A DNA stretch of 64,000 nucleotides from contig CAUSEC010000010.1 of NCBI GenBank assembly GCA_963530515.1, positions 1-64,000 of the forward strand, read 5' to 3'. The notes under the pieces were generated by a model. It did no database searches and was not told the DNA's origin. It worked only from the letters and a program-made list of their open reading frames with translations. The DNA comes from CBFFRJ01 sp963530515 (GTDB taxonomy: Bacteria > Pseudomonadota > Gammaproteobacteria > Enterobacterales > Enterobacteriaceae). A program made the position numbers and the translations under genes. This document shows positions 38,297 through 46,657 of the stretch, in pieces. Each line of letters starts with the position of its first letter. The stretch's first letter is position 1.

Positions 38297-39022
38297 GTGC
38301 GTGCAGGAAGCCTGATGAGAAGTCCTTTTCACGTGGTCAGTTGCCTGGTCATTGCTCTGTTACTGGCAGGATGTGCCGGGAGCAAATCGTCCAGCGGCGA
38401 CGTTTACACGGTAAAACGTGGCGACACCCTGTATAAGATTTCACGCCAGACCGGCACCAGCGTGAGCGAGCTTGCCCGGCTTAACGGCATTTCTCCGCCG
38501 TACACTATCGAAGTGGGGCAGCGGCTGAGATACAACAGCACCTCTAAAACCTCCTCGTCGAAAGGGGCGACCAAAACCGCCAAAGTGGTGCCGTCTTCTG
38601 CCGTACCGCAATCGTCCTGGCCGCCGGTGGGGCAACGCTGCTGGCGCTGGCCAACCGCAGGCAAAGTGGTGATGGGCTACACCACCTCTGAAGGCGGCAA
38701 CAAAGGGATTGATATTGCAGGGCCTCGCGGGCAGGCAGTTTATGCCGCCGGGGCAGGGAAGGTGGTCTACGCGGGGAACCAGCTGCGTGGTTACGGCAAC
38801 CTCATCATGATCAAGCACAGTGAAGAGTACATCACCGCCTATGCGCACAATGACACTATCCTTGTGAACAACGGTGAGAGCGTGAAGATTGGGCAGAAAA
38901 TTGCCACCATGGGCAGCACTGACAGCGATTCCGTGCGGCTGCACTTCCAGCTGCGCTACAAAGCCACTGCTATCGATCCGCTGCGCTATCTGCCACCGCA
39001 GGGTAGCCCACCGAAGTGTTAA
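38297..39022 (+). CDS. ygeR: LysM/LytM lipoprotein YgeR (amidase activator)
   Basis: This outer-membrane lipoprotein with a LysM domain (YTVKRGDTLYKISRQTG, residues 37-80) and a C-terminal LytM/M23-like domain (GNKGIDIAGPRG to the end) belongs to the group of degenerate LytM factors that activate cell-wall amidases; E. coli YgeR/ActS activates AmiC. The signal peptide ends in the lipobox LLAGC with lipidated C26. The GTG at 38297 aligns with the E. coli start; ATG at 38315 is an alternative with a good ribosome binding site. At 241 aa it is slightly shorter than E. coli YgeR. Confidence 0.92.
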   Translation: MRAGSLMRSPFHVVSCLVIALLLAGCAGSKSSSGDVYTVKRGDTLYKISRQTGTSVSELARLNGISPPYTIEVGQRLRYNSTSKTSSSKGATKTAKVVPSSAVPQSSWPPVGQRCWRWPTAGKVVMGYTTSEGGNKGIDIAGPRGQAVYAAGAGKVVYAGNQLRGYGNLIMIKHSEEYITAYAHNDTILVNNGESVKIGQKIATMGSTDSDSVRLHFQLRYKATAIDPLRYLPPQGSPPKC

Positions 39023-39032
39023 TCCCTGATGC

Positions 39033-39065
39033 TAAACGACTAATTTATGGTCAGTTAGTCGTTTA
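39033..39065. other. Perfect 11-bp inverted repeat between ygeR and glyU
   Basis: TAAACGACTAA and TTAGTCGTTTA are separated by 11 bases. There is no T run after it on the plus strand. It may be a 3' hairpin for ygeR or a protein-binding site in front of the tRNA promoter. Confidence 0.5.
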
Positions 39066-39070
39066 ACGTC

Positions 39071-39098
39071 TTGCCAGGCAGCGAGTTAGGTCTATAAT
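39071..39098 (+). promoter_or_regulatory. tRNA-Gly promoter
   Basis: A -35 element TTGCCA (39071-39076) and a consensus -10 TATAAT (39093-39098) are spaced by 16 bases, ending 17 bases before the mature tRNA. Confidence 0.75.
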
Positions 39099-39115
39099 GC
39101 CTGTCACGCACCGAA

Positions 39116-39189
39116 GCGGGTGTAGTTCAATGGTAGAACGAGAGCTTCCCAAGCTCTATACGAGGGTTCGATTCCCTTCACCCGCTCCA
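39116..39189 (+). tRNA. glyU: tRNA-Gly (CCC)
   Basis: This 74-nt tRNA has the acceptor stem GCGGGTG/CACCCGC, an encoded CCA end, the T loop GGTTCGATTCC, and anticodon stem AGAGC/GCTCT with loop TTCCCAA, anticodon CCC at 39148-39150. It is near-identical to E. coli glyU and lies downstream of ygeR as in E. coli. Past it the gene content leaves the E. coli order. Confidence 0.97.
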
Positions 39190-39244
39190 TTCTCCGTTCA
39201 GACGCTTTTAATCTCCCGGCTTTCAACACCACCAGTATCAACCA

Positions 39245-39775
39245 TCACCTGCCACGCCACTCATGTACTTTTAGCGTATACAGCAGGCTGGGCTCTTCAT
39301 CCGGTACGTCGTCCACTTCCCCCACGCGTTTTAACCCGGCCTTCGTCAGCACCTTTTGCGATGCCTCGTGATCCGGTCTGACGACACCCGAAATGGCATT
39401 CAGGTGAAGTTCTTCAAAACCATAGTGGATTGCGTAATGCGACAGCTCCGTTGCCAGCCCTTTCCCCCAGACTTCGGTAGAAAAGCGATACCCCAGATTG
39501 TTGATGGTGATGTCAGCGTAGGTACTAACGCTTAGCCCGCCAAAGCCAATCACTTTTTCGGGCGCGTCAGTTAACGAAATGGCCCACTGGCCGAACGCGT
39601 ATTTATCCCAGTGATGCAGCCAGCGTGTCAGAACGGCTCTGGCATGGGCAATATTCGGGTAAGGGCCTGAAGGGTTAAAGGTGTTTGTGGCGGGATCGCC
39701 GTAAATCCTGAAGAGGTCATTAAGGTCTGATGGCGTGACGGGGCGCAGGAGCAGGCGCTCTGTTTGTGCATGCAT
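39245..39775 (-). CDS. GNAT-family N-acetyltransferase (RimJ/RimL type)
   Basis: This 176-aa protein has the RimJ/RimL-type Acetyltransf_3 fold: TERLLLRPVTPSDLNDLFRIY at the N-terminus, the IGFGGLSV strand, and the acetyl-CoA loop region FSTEVWGKGLATELSHYAIHYGFEEL (residues ~98-123). The closing stretch ASQKVLTKAGLKRVGEV is typical. The acceptor is unknown. It stands alone between glyU and the ABC transporter genes on the minus strand. Confidence 0.85.
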   Translation of the reverse strand: MHAQTERLLLRPVTPSDLNDLFRIYGDPATNTFNPSGPYPNIAHARAVLTRWLHHWDKYAFGQWAISLTDAPEKVIGFGGLSVSTYADITINNLGYRFSTEVWGKGLATELSHYAIHYGFEELHLNAISGVVRPDHEASQKVLTKAGLKRVGEVDDVPDEEPSLLYTLKVHEWRGR

Positions 39776-39814
39776 TGTGTGTTCCCTTCGTTAATCGTGA
39801 ATGATGTTATATCG

Positions 39815-39958
39815 CACCTGGCGAGCAACATCCTAATCAACGGCTGGCTTCACGTGCAATTCGCCAACAAGGGCCTCCTTTAGGGGCGAGAGTGATATGT
39901 CATCGCTTATTGCGCCCATGGAGTTAGAGAACCCAGCCAATGGCTGGGTTTTGTTTTT
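39815..39958 (+). ncRNA. Possible small RNA ending in an orphan terminator
   Basis: A strong plus-strand terminator (39930-39957) lies between two minus-strand genes, so a plus-strand transcript probably exists upstream of it. The upstream ~110 bases have a secondary-structure-prone GGGGCG/GCGCCC pair (39882-39887 and 39913-39918). A short frame starts ATG at 39897 but runs through the terminator into the antisense of the ABC gene. No homologue is recognised and no good promoter is visible. Confidence 0.25.
39930..39957 (+). terminator. Plus-strand intrinsic terminator downstream of the ABC operon
   Basis: AACCCAGCC-AAT-GGCTGGGTT followed by TTGTTTTT makes a 9-bp perfect stem with T tract on the plus strand. 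The flanking genes are both on the minus strand. Confidence 0.7.
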
Positions 39959-40730
39959 AATACGCGGCCACTTCCCGCGCCATTTCTCGGGTGTATTGCT
40001 GACTGGCGTTGACCAGCATCCGGGTATAGTCCGTTTGCGCCTCGCCGTTCACCAGCGCATCCACCGTCAGGGTTTCGAGAATTTTACCGTACTGCATCAC
40101 CGCCACCTTCTGACATAAGTGCGCAATCACGCCAAGATCATGGGTCACCATCAGGTAAGTCAGCCCGGACTCTTGCTGTAACTCTGCCAGCAGGTTAAGG
40201 ATCTCGGCCTGCACCGAGACATCCAGCGCCGACGTTGGCTCATCCAGCAATAACACATGGGGTTCGAGGATCAGCGCCCTGGCAATCGCCACGCGCTGCC
40301 GCTGGCCGCCGGAAAGCTGGTGTGGATAGCGTTCGCGAAAGGCGCGAGTTAACCCGACTTTATCCAGCAACGCGTTAATGCGTCGATCACTGTCGTTGAT
40401 GCCATGAATCTGCAACGGTTCTTCCAGAATGTCGCCAATGGTATGTCGCGGGTGCAGTGAGCCGTAAGGATCCTGAAACACCATCTGTACCTGACGGCAG
40501 CGTTCGCGGCTGATCTCATGTGCCAGCCGCTGACCGTCGATCGCCAGTTCTCCCTGCCAGTGGGTAAACAGCCCGGCCAGGCACTTTAGCACCGTGGTTT
40601 TGCCGGAACCGGATTCGCCGACCAGACCGTAGATTTCGCCGGGCTTAACGTGAAAATTCACGTCGTAAAGCACCTGGTTGCGTTTTTCTCCTTCGCCAAA
40701 CGCCAGGTTGAGGTTTTTGACTTCAATCAT
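39957..40730 (-). CDS. Peptide-type ABC transporter, ATP-binding protein (DppF/OppF-like)
   Basis: This is one of two ATPases of a family 5 importer. The 257-aa protein has Walker A GESGSGKT, Q-loop VFQDPYGSLHP, signature LSGGQRQR, Walker B VLLLDEPTSAL, and the switch histidine in MVTHDLG. It is about 60-70 residues shorter than E. coli DppF at the C-terminus, lacking the oligopeptide extension. It is the last gene of the enolase-SBP-permease-permease-ATPase-ATPase operon. Confidence 0.9.
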   Translation of the reverse strand: MIEVKNLNLAFGEGEKRNQVLYDVNFHVKPGEIYGLVGESGSGKTTVLKCLAGLFTHWQGELAIDGQRLAHEISRERCRQVQMVFQDPYGSLHPRHTIGDILEEPLQIHGINDSDRRINALLDKVGLTRAFRERYPHQLSGGQRQRVAIARALILEPHVLLLDEPTSALDVSVQAEILNLLAELQQESGLTYLMVTHDLGVIAHLCQKVAVMQYGKILETLTVDALVNGEAQTDYTRMLVNASQQYTREMAREVAAY

Positions 40731-40740
40731 GCGGTACTCC

Positions 40741-41613
40741 TTATTCCGTTAGCCAACTGGCCTGGCGCTGCAATACCGGTAATACCGGGCGACGATGTTG
40801 CATATCCGGCAGTGAGTTGATAAGCCCCTGGGTATAGGGATGACGGGCGTTATCCAAATCGCTTGCCGCAATGGACTCCACCACGCGCCCGGCGTACATC
40901 ACCAGCACGCGGTCGCAAAAGCTGCGCACCAGGTTGATATCGTGGCTGATAAAAATCAGCCCCAGTCCACGTGACTGCACAAGATCATCCAGCAGGCCCA
41001 GCACCTGCAGGCGCACCGACACGTCGAGCGCAGACGTTGGCTCATCGGCAATCACCAGTTCCGGGTCGGTTATCAGCATCATTGCAATCATGATGCGCTG
41101 CCCCTGACCACCGGAAATTTCATGGGGATAAAGTTGATAAACGCGCTCCGGCTGGCGAATGCGCACAATTTCCAGCATCTCCATCGCCTTGTCTTTGGCC
41201 TCCGCTTTACGCCCCGGGTGGTGCGTGAGCCAGGCCTCCGCTATCTGATTACCCACGCAAACCACCGGGTTCAGCGAGTACTTAGGGTCTTGCATGATCA
41301 TTGAGATGCGCTTGCCGCGGACGGCACGCATTTGCGCCTCGCTGAGATGCTGTAAGTCGAGGTCTGCGAACTGCATCCGGCTGGCGGTCACCCGGGCCTT
41401 TTTTGGATGCAGGTGAAGCAGTGCCCGTCCGACAGTGGATTTACCCGAGCCGGATTCGCCGACAATGGCCAGCTTTTCACGTCCCAACTGGAAGGAGACA
41501 CCGCGTACCGCATGGGTGACCGCGCTGCCGTTAACAAAGTCGACGCACAGGTCGCGCACGTCGAGTAGCGGAGCATTATTCGCTGCGAGGATCGAGGATG
41601 TCACGTAAGCCAT
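40741..41613 (-). CDS. Peptide-type ABC transporter, ATP-binding protein (DppD-like)
   Basis: This is the second ATPase of the importer. The 290-aa protein has Walker A GESGSGKS, Q-loop IMQDPKYSLNP, signature ISGGQGQR (Gly where Arg or Gln is usual), Walker B LVIADEPTSAL and switch FISHDINL. The start at 41613 overlaps the upstream permease gene by 38 bases, indicating coupling. The gap to the following ATPase is 10 bases. Confidence 0.9.
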   Translation of the reverse strand: MAYVTSSILAANNAPLLDVRDLCVDFVNGSAVTHAVRGVSFQLGREKLAIVGESGSGKSTVGRALLHLHPKKARVTASRMQFADLDLQHLSEAQMRAVRGKRISMIMQDPKYSLNPVVCVGNQIAEAWLTHHPGRKAEAKDKAMEMLEIVRIRQPERVYQLYPHEISGGQGQRIMIAMMLITDPELVIADEPTSALDVSVRLQVLGLLDDLVQSRGLGLIFISHDINLVRSFCDRVLVMYAGRVVESIAASDLDNARHPYTQGLINSLPDMQHRRPVLPVLQRQASWLTE

Positions 41614-42481
41614 CTCCTAAGAAGTTGAACGCTAAGCTGTTAATAAGAATCGCCAGCCCTGGGATCGTTACTACCCACCAGCACTCCATCATGTAGGTGC
41701 GACCACTGGAGATCATCGCGCCCCACTCTGGCTCCGGCGGCTGTGCGCCAAGGCCGAGAAAGCCCAGCCCGGCGGCGGTCAGGATGATCCCCGCCATATT
41801 CATGGTGATGCGGATAATCACCGATGGCAGGCACAGCGGCACGATATGCCGCCACAAAACGCGAGCCGGTGAGGCGCCTTGTAAGCGCACGGCAGAGATA
41901 AAATCGGCCTGGCGTAATGAGAGGGTTTCGGCACGCGCCAGGCGGGCAATCGGCGGCCAGGCGGTCAGCGTGATGGCAATAACCACGTGCTCCAGCCCCG
42001 GCCCCAATGCGGCAACGAACGCCAGCGCCAACACCAGGCTGGGGAAGGAGATGAAGATATCGGTGACGCGCATCAGCACCATATCGACCTTGCCACCAAA
42101 GTAACCGGCGCTCACCCCCAGCAGCAGGCCGAGGGGACCGACCGTCACCGAGACCAGCAGCACGATATACAGCGTAATTCGCGAGCCGTAGACCAGGCGG
42201 CTAAAAATGTCGCGGCCAAACTCATCGGTGCCGAACCAGTGCTGTGCGTTGGGCGCGGTTAACGCGCTGTTGAGGTCTTGAACCAGCGGGTTATAAGGTG
42301 CTATCAGCGGTGCGAATATCGCCACCACCAGCAGCAGAAAGATAATGCCACCGCCGATGGCCGTCAGTGGATTACGCGCCATTTTGCCGATAAACCCACC
42401 CGCCCGCGCTACCGCACGTTGCAGCCGCTGACGACCTTCGCCCGTACCGCCTGAACGCGGCGTCTCTACAGAAACGGTCAT
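41576..42481 (-). CDS. Peptide-type ABC transporter, permease (DppC-like)
   Basis: This 301-aa inner-membrane permease has six hydrophobic segments and the BPD_transp_1 coupling region (VRLQGASPARVLWRHIVPLCLPSVI) characteristic of DppC/OppC, plus the N-terminal NPLTAIGGGIIFLL segment. It overlaps the upstream permease gene by four bases (ATGA). Confidence 0.92.
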   Translation of the reverse strand: MTVSVETPRSGGTGEGRQRLQRAVARAGGFIGKMARNPLTAIGGGIIFLLLVVAIFAPLIAPYNPLVQDLNSALTAPNAQHWFGTDEFGRDIFSRLVYGSRITLYIVLLVSVTVGPLGLLLGVSAGYFGGKVDMVLMRVTDIFISFPSLVLALAFVAALGPGLEHVVIAITLTAWPPIARLARAETLSLRQADFISAVRLQGASPARVLWRHIVPLCLPSVIIRITMNMAGIILTAAGLGFLGLGAQPPEPEWGAMISSGRTYMMECWWVVTIPGLAILINSLAFNFLGDGLRDILDPRSE

Positions 42482-43515
42482 GATTTTGTCCTCGGGTCAA
42501 AGAATTGATACAGCATGTCGGAGAGCAGGTTGAGCATCACAAAGATGACGCCCACCAGTAACACGCAGCCCATCACCGCATTCATATCGCCGAGCAGCAA
42601 GCTCCCGGTAAGGTAGGAACCAAAACCCGGCCAGGAAAAGACGGTTTCAATCAGTACCGCCCCTTCCAGCAGCGCGCCGTAGGCCAGCGCCACCACGGTG
42701 AGGAGCTGAACCAGGATATTGCGAAACGCATGGTTCCAGATAACCTGGCGTTCGGTTAGCCCCTTCACCCGCGCGGTGATGATGAACTCCTGCGACAGCT
42801 GGGCCAGCATAAAGCTGCGGGTCATACGGCTGATGTAGGCAAGGGAGTGAAAGCCCAGCAGCGAAGCGGGCAAAATCAGGTGGTTAATGGCATTCCAGAA
42901 CACCTGGCTATTACCGGCCAGCAGCGCATCAACCGTCATCAGGCCAGTACGGCGCGGCACAATACCGTCCAGTCCGAGATCCAACCGTCCGGCACCGCCA
43001 ACCCAGCCGAGCCAGGCGTAGAACACCAGCAGGCCCATCATCCCCACCCAGAAAATCGGCGTTGAATAGCCGGCAAGGCTGATAATACGCACCACATAAT
43101 CACAAATGCTGTTGCGTCGCGCCGCCGCCAGCACGCCCAGAGGAATGCCGAGGCCTGCGCCGACGATAATGGCCATCGTCGCCAGCTCCATGGTGGCCGG
43201 GAAGACGCGAATAATATCGTCCATCACCGGTTTGCCAGTCAGCAGCGCATTGCCAAGATCGCCGTGCAGCAGGTTGAAGAAATAGATGCCGAACTGGGTG
43301 GTCAACGACTTATCAAACCCCAGCTGCTGGTAAACCTGCTGGTAGGTGCTCTGGTCGGCGTCCGGGCCGACAATTGCCAGTACCGGGTCGATGGGCATCA
43401 CGCGCCCGATGGTAAACGTCAGCAGCAGCAGGCCGAATAACGTAACCGCGACCTGCAACAGCCGTTTTGATAAGCGCCGGGCGCGGGAGCCGGGCGCAAG
43501 AATTGCGGTGCTCAT
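42478..43515 (-). CDS. Peptide-type ABC transporter, permease (DppB-like)
   Basis: This 345-aa permease has the DppB/OppB layout: an N-terminal membrane helix, a long periplasmic segment (DQSTYQQVYQQLGFDKSLTTQFG), then five more helices, with the coupling motif TARVKGLTERQVIWNHAFRNILVQL. It overlaps the binding-protein gene by four bases and the next permease by four bases. Confidence 0.92.
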   Translation of the reverse strand: MSTAILAPGSRARRLSKRLLQVAVTLFGLLLLTFTIGRVMPIDPVLAIVGPDADQSTYQQVYQQLGFDKSLTTQFGIYFFNLLHGDLGNALLTGKPVMDDIIRVFPATMELATMAIIVGAGLGIPLGVLAAARRNSICDYVVRIISLAGYSTPIFWVGMMGLLVFYAWLGWVGGAGRLDLGLDGIVPRRTGLMTVDALLAGNSQVFWNAINHLILPASLLGFHSLAYISRMTRSFMLAQLSQEFIITARVKGLTERQVIWNHAFRNILVQLLTVVALAYGALLEGAVLIETVFSWPGFGSYLTGSLLLGDMNAVMGCVLLVGVIFVMLNLLSDMLYQFFDPRTKS

Positions 43516-45134
43516 CCTTTCTCTCCTTCGTGGGTTTTAGAGACTTCACGCAGAAAAGTAGTGGCGGAGGGGTGAGGCAGGTAACCCTGTACCTCATTGC
43601 GAACCACCACTGAATCGACCATTTGTGAAAGGGGAATTAACGCCGGGATCAACTGGTCATAGCGTGCCTGAATTGCCTGATAGCTGGCGACCTGCTGCTG
43701 CGGATCGCGCTCCAGCAGCGCATGGTCGATCATGGTATTAAGCTTCGCGTCGTAAAAACCGGTGCGCCAGCCCTGGAAGTTGGTCAGGCGCGCGGCATCG
43801 CTGTTGTCCGGGTTATAGACCAGCGCACGCAGGCTGGAGTGCGGATGCGGCTCCATCCCACTACCGCCGCGCCCCACCAACAGGTCAAATTTACGCTCGC
43901 GCATCGCGCCATAAATCTGGTTGCCGGTGCCCGTGATGATTTTGGCGTTAATGCCTGCCTGCATCAGCGTCGACTGGACGGCGATGGCGATATTCAGGAA
44001 CGGCTGGTCGGAGAGCACCCGCAGCGTGGTATCAAATCCGTCGGGGTAACCCGCTTCCGCCAGCAGCTTTTTCGCCCGCGCAACGTCAAGCCGGTAGCCA
44101 GGATCGGGCAGCGTCGACGGCATACCCGCTTTGATCGGCCGCTGATGCAGTACACCGTAGCCCGGCATCAGCGCTTTGTTGATGCCCTGGTAATCAATCA
44201 GATACCGCACCGCTTCGCGCACTTTGGGATTGGCGAAATGCTCCTCTTTCATGCTCATCGCCACGTAATACATGGTGCCGCGCTGCACGGCATCGATGGT
44301 AAGGGCAGGGTCACCCCGCAGGGCGTTGATATCGGAAACCGCCATGTTACTGGCAATATCGAGATCGCCTTTTTCGATCATCAGCCGCAGGGTTTGCGAC
44401 TCCTGGAAGTGGCGCAGCACCACGCGGCTCATTTTCGCCTCGCCGCGCCAGTAGTCCGGGTTACGCTGCATACGCAGCACATCTTTGGCCTGCCAGGTTT
44501 CAAGGGTGAATGGCCCGGAACCGGCCTCATGCGTGGTCAACCAGCGGTTGCCCCAGTCTTTATCCTGTTCGTGGCTTTGTACCGTTTTGCTGTCAAGCAC
44601 GCCGAGGTTGCCGAGTGCTGCCAGCGAGTAAATCACCAGCTGTGGGTCGTTATCTTTCGGTAAGACGATTTTCACCGTCACGTCATCCGGGGCGCTAACC
44701 TGGCTATCGATATTCTGCTTACTGAAGCCGTAGGATTTCCACACCGAAGCCTGAGCAAGGTTGAGATGCAAAATGCGCCGCATCGACCACACCACATCGG
44801 CGGCGGTGAGCGGATTACCGGAGTGAAATTTTACGTCGTTGCGCAGGTGGAAGGTCAGCGTTTTACCGTCCGGGCTGATATCCCAGGATTTGGCCAGCGC
44901 GGGCTTCACGCTGGTGAGCTGCTGAGGGTCAAGCTCCACCAGCGAGTCGTAGAGATTAACCACAATCCCGACCACTTCATTACCGGTCATCGCCGCCGGG
45001 TCGAGTGTGAGTAAATTGTTCATGTTCATGCCGATGATGAGCTGGTCGGGCGGCGTTTTCGCCAGCGTCGCCCCGCTCCCCATCGTCATGGCGAGCGCGA
45101 GTAAGCACGCTCCAACGAGGGAGGTTTTTTTCAT
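43512..45134 (-). CDS. Family 5 extracellular solute-binding protein
   Basis: This 540-aa periplasmic binding protein for the adjacent importer has an SBP_bac_5 fold (LAKSWDISPDGKTLTFHLRNDVKFHSG, residues ~80-110). A signal peptide is visible (MKKTSLVGACLLALAMTMGSGATLA, cleavage near residue 25). The ATG at 45134 is chosen over an upstream in-frame start lacking a signal sequence. The ligand is unknown; family 5 proteins bind peptides, nickel, opines, heme or oligosaccharides. It lies 68 bases downstream of the enolase-family gene. Confidence 0.9.
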   Translation of the reverse strand: MKKTSLVGACLLALAMTMGSGATLAKTPPDQLIIGMNMNNLLTLDPAAMTGNEVVGIVVNLYDSLVELDPQQLTSVKPALAKSWDISPDGKTLTFHLRNDVKFHSGNPLTAADVVWSMRRILHLNLAQASVWKSYGFSKQNIDSQVSAPDDVTVKIVLPKDNDPQLVIYSLAALGNLGVLDSKTVQSHEQDKDWGNRWLTTHEAGSGPFTLETWQAKDVLRMQRNPDYWRGEAKMSRVVLRHFQESQTLRLMIEKGDLDIASNMAVSDINALRGDPALTIDAVQRGTMYYVAMSMKEEHFANPKVREAVRYLIDYQGINKALMPGYGVLHQRPIKAGMPSTLPDPGYRLDVARAKKLLAEAGYPDGFDTTLRVLSDQPFLNIAIAVQSTLMQAGINAKIITGTGNQIYGAMRERKFDLLVGRGGSGMEPHPHSSLRALVYNPDNSDAARLTNFQGWRTGFYDAKLNTMIDHALLERDPQQQVASYQAIQARYDQLIPALIPLSQMVDSVVVRNEVQGYLPHPSATTFLREVSKTHEGEKG

Positions 45135-45202
45135 ATCAGTCGCCTGTGTAGGGTGCAAACAGATGGCGTGACTCAGCACGCACCTGTTTTTTTAGTTATG
45201 AA

Positions 45203-46357
45203 TCAGTCGTGGCTGACGGTATTGGCTTCGATATACGCAAAATTAATGTCTTCGCCGAGACCCGGACGTTGTGATAAATGCACCTGTCCCTGGTCATCCA
45301 TCGGGTCGACAATGCTGTTGAGATAAGCGGCAGGCTCATCGTAATCAAGGAACGGGTGCAGCAGGCCGCGCTCGTACCAGCGGCAGTTGCGAATGGCCCC
45401 GACCACCGCCAGGCTTGCCGCACCGTTGCCATGGACTTCACAATCCATGCCAAAGGATTCCGCCAGCGCTGCCACCTTCATGGTCGGCGTAATGCCGCCG
45501 ACGCCGTTGGCCCCGGCGCGCAGGATGTCGCAGGCTCCGGCTTTCACCCATTCGGCGCGCATATGGTGCTTGCCGCCAAAACTCTCGGGGCCGACGATGG
45601 GGATCGACAGGTTTTCCGCAAGCCAGGCATAGGAAGACATCGAATCTTCTTCCATCGGCTCTTCAAACCAGGCGAAGTTAAGCTTTTCCAGCTCTTTGCC
45701 AATCCACAGCGCTTCGGCACGGCTGTACCAGTGATAGCCGTCAATCATCAGATCGATATCCGGGCCGACCGCTTCACGCACCGCAGCACAGGCTTTGATG
45801 TCCATTTTGGGGTTTGGCGCAAAAGAGATGGGGGGCATCCAGGTGTGCAGCTTAATGGCCTTATAACCACGGGCGACCAGCTTTTCAGCAAAGGCTGCAT
45901 ACTCCTGGGGGGTCGACAGCCCACCCGGCAGGTCGTCGCCGCACATGGTGCTGCCGTAGGCCGGAACCGTATCGCGGTAGCCGCCGAGCAGTTTGTAAAC
46001 CGGCATATTGAGTTTGCGGCCAATCAGATCCCACAGCGCCTGTTCGACAAACGACAGTGCGCGCTCGGTTAACTGATGGGCGCTACCGCGCTGCCAGTGA
46101 TTAAGATCCTGCCAGATGCGCTCGCGGTTAAAGGGATCCTGTCCGACCATCACCTTGCGAAAAAAAGTATTCACGACAAACGGGCGTACCACTTCCGGCG
46201 GCGCAAACGAGTAGCCCTGGGTGCCATCATCCGCAGTGATGGTCAGCATCGCCATTTTCGCCATGCTCTCGGCCCCCGGATGCGAGTGTCCGGCGCTGTC
46301 GGAAACCCGACGGGTGGGATAGTGGAAAACAGTGACATTTACAGATTCAATTTTCAT
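45203..46357 (-). CDS. Enolase-superfamily (mandelate racemase-like) enzyme
   Basis: This 384-aa protein has the enolase N-terminal capping domain and C-terminal barrel. Metal ligands appear as Asp in LMIDGYHWYS, Glu in WFEEPMEED and Glu in VGPESFGG. The Asp-His dyad of mandelate racemases is present (GACDILRAG and CEVHGNGAA). The strand-2 KxK motif reads KAIKLHTW, with His in place of the second Lys. Likely an acid-sugar dehydratase or an epimerase; the substrate is not predictable. It is the first gene of the six-gene run with the family 5 importer, so the imported compound is probably its substrate. Confidence 0.85.
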   Translation of the reverse strand: MKIESVNVTVFHYPTRRVSDSAGHSHPGAESMAKMAMLTITADDGTQGYSFAPPEVVRPFVVNTFFRKVMVGQDPFNRERIWQDLNHWQRGSAHQLTERALSFVEQALWDLIGRKLNMPVYKLLGGYRDTVPAYGSTMCGDDLPGGLSTPQEYAAFAEKLVARGYKAIKLHTWMPPISFAPNPKMDIKACAAVREAVGPDIDLMIDGYHWYSRAEALWIGKELEKLNFAWFEEPMEEDSMSSYAWLAENLSIPIVGPESFGGKHHMRAEWVKAGACDILRAGANGVGGITPTMKVAALAESFGMDCEVHGNGAASLAVVGAIRNCRWYERGLLHPFLDYDEPAAYLNSIVDPMDDQGQVHLSQRPGLGEDINFAYIEANTVSHD

Positions 46358-46657
46358 TCTCAGTCCTTATCACGGCAAAATCAGAGGTATAGACACAACT
46401 CGGCAAGGTGGTTTTACATTATTGAAAATGTGTTTCAATAATCAATTTATGCACAATCGTTCAACAGTACCCTGGACAATTTCCGCTAAGTAACGATTAA
46501 AATTTGTGCATTGGCACGATAAGGAGTGACTGTTTTCACAAATGAGGCGCGAAATGTGAGGATGATCGGCAAGGCGGAAGAGGAAGAAAAAGGGTGTAAA
46601 TCTCACGCGTGGGAGAGGACGGCCAGCGTAGACAATCTGCTACCCTGGCCAGCCCAT
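46358..46657. promoter_or_regulatory. Regulatory region of the enolase/ABC operon
   Basis: This 300-bp gap holds a perfect 9-bp inverted repeat (TTATTGAAA at 46419-46427 and TTTCAATAA at 46433-46441, spacer five bases), about 62-84 bases upstream of the enolase-family start, a good place for an operator. The remainder, 46443-46657, contains nothing else recognisable. No regulator gene is adjacent. Confidence 0.55.

Noticed and set aside
43722..44663. A 313-codon frame antisense to the solute-binding protein gene
   Set aside because: Antisense shadow of a GC-rich gene; no start signal or domain.
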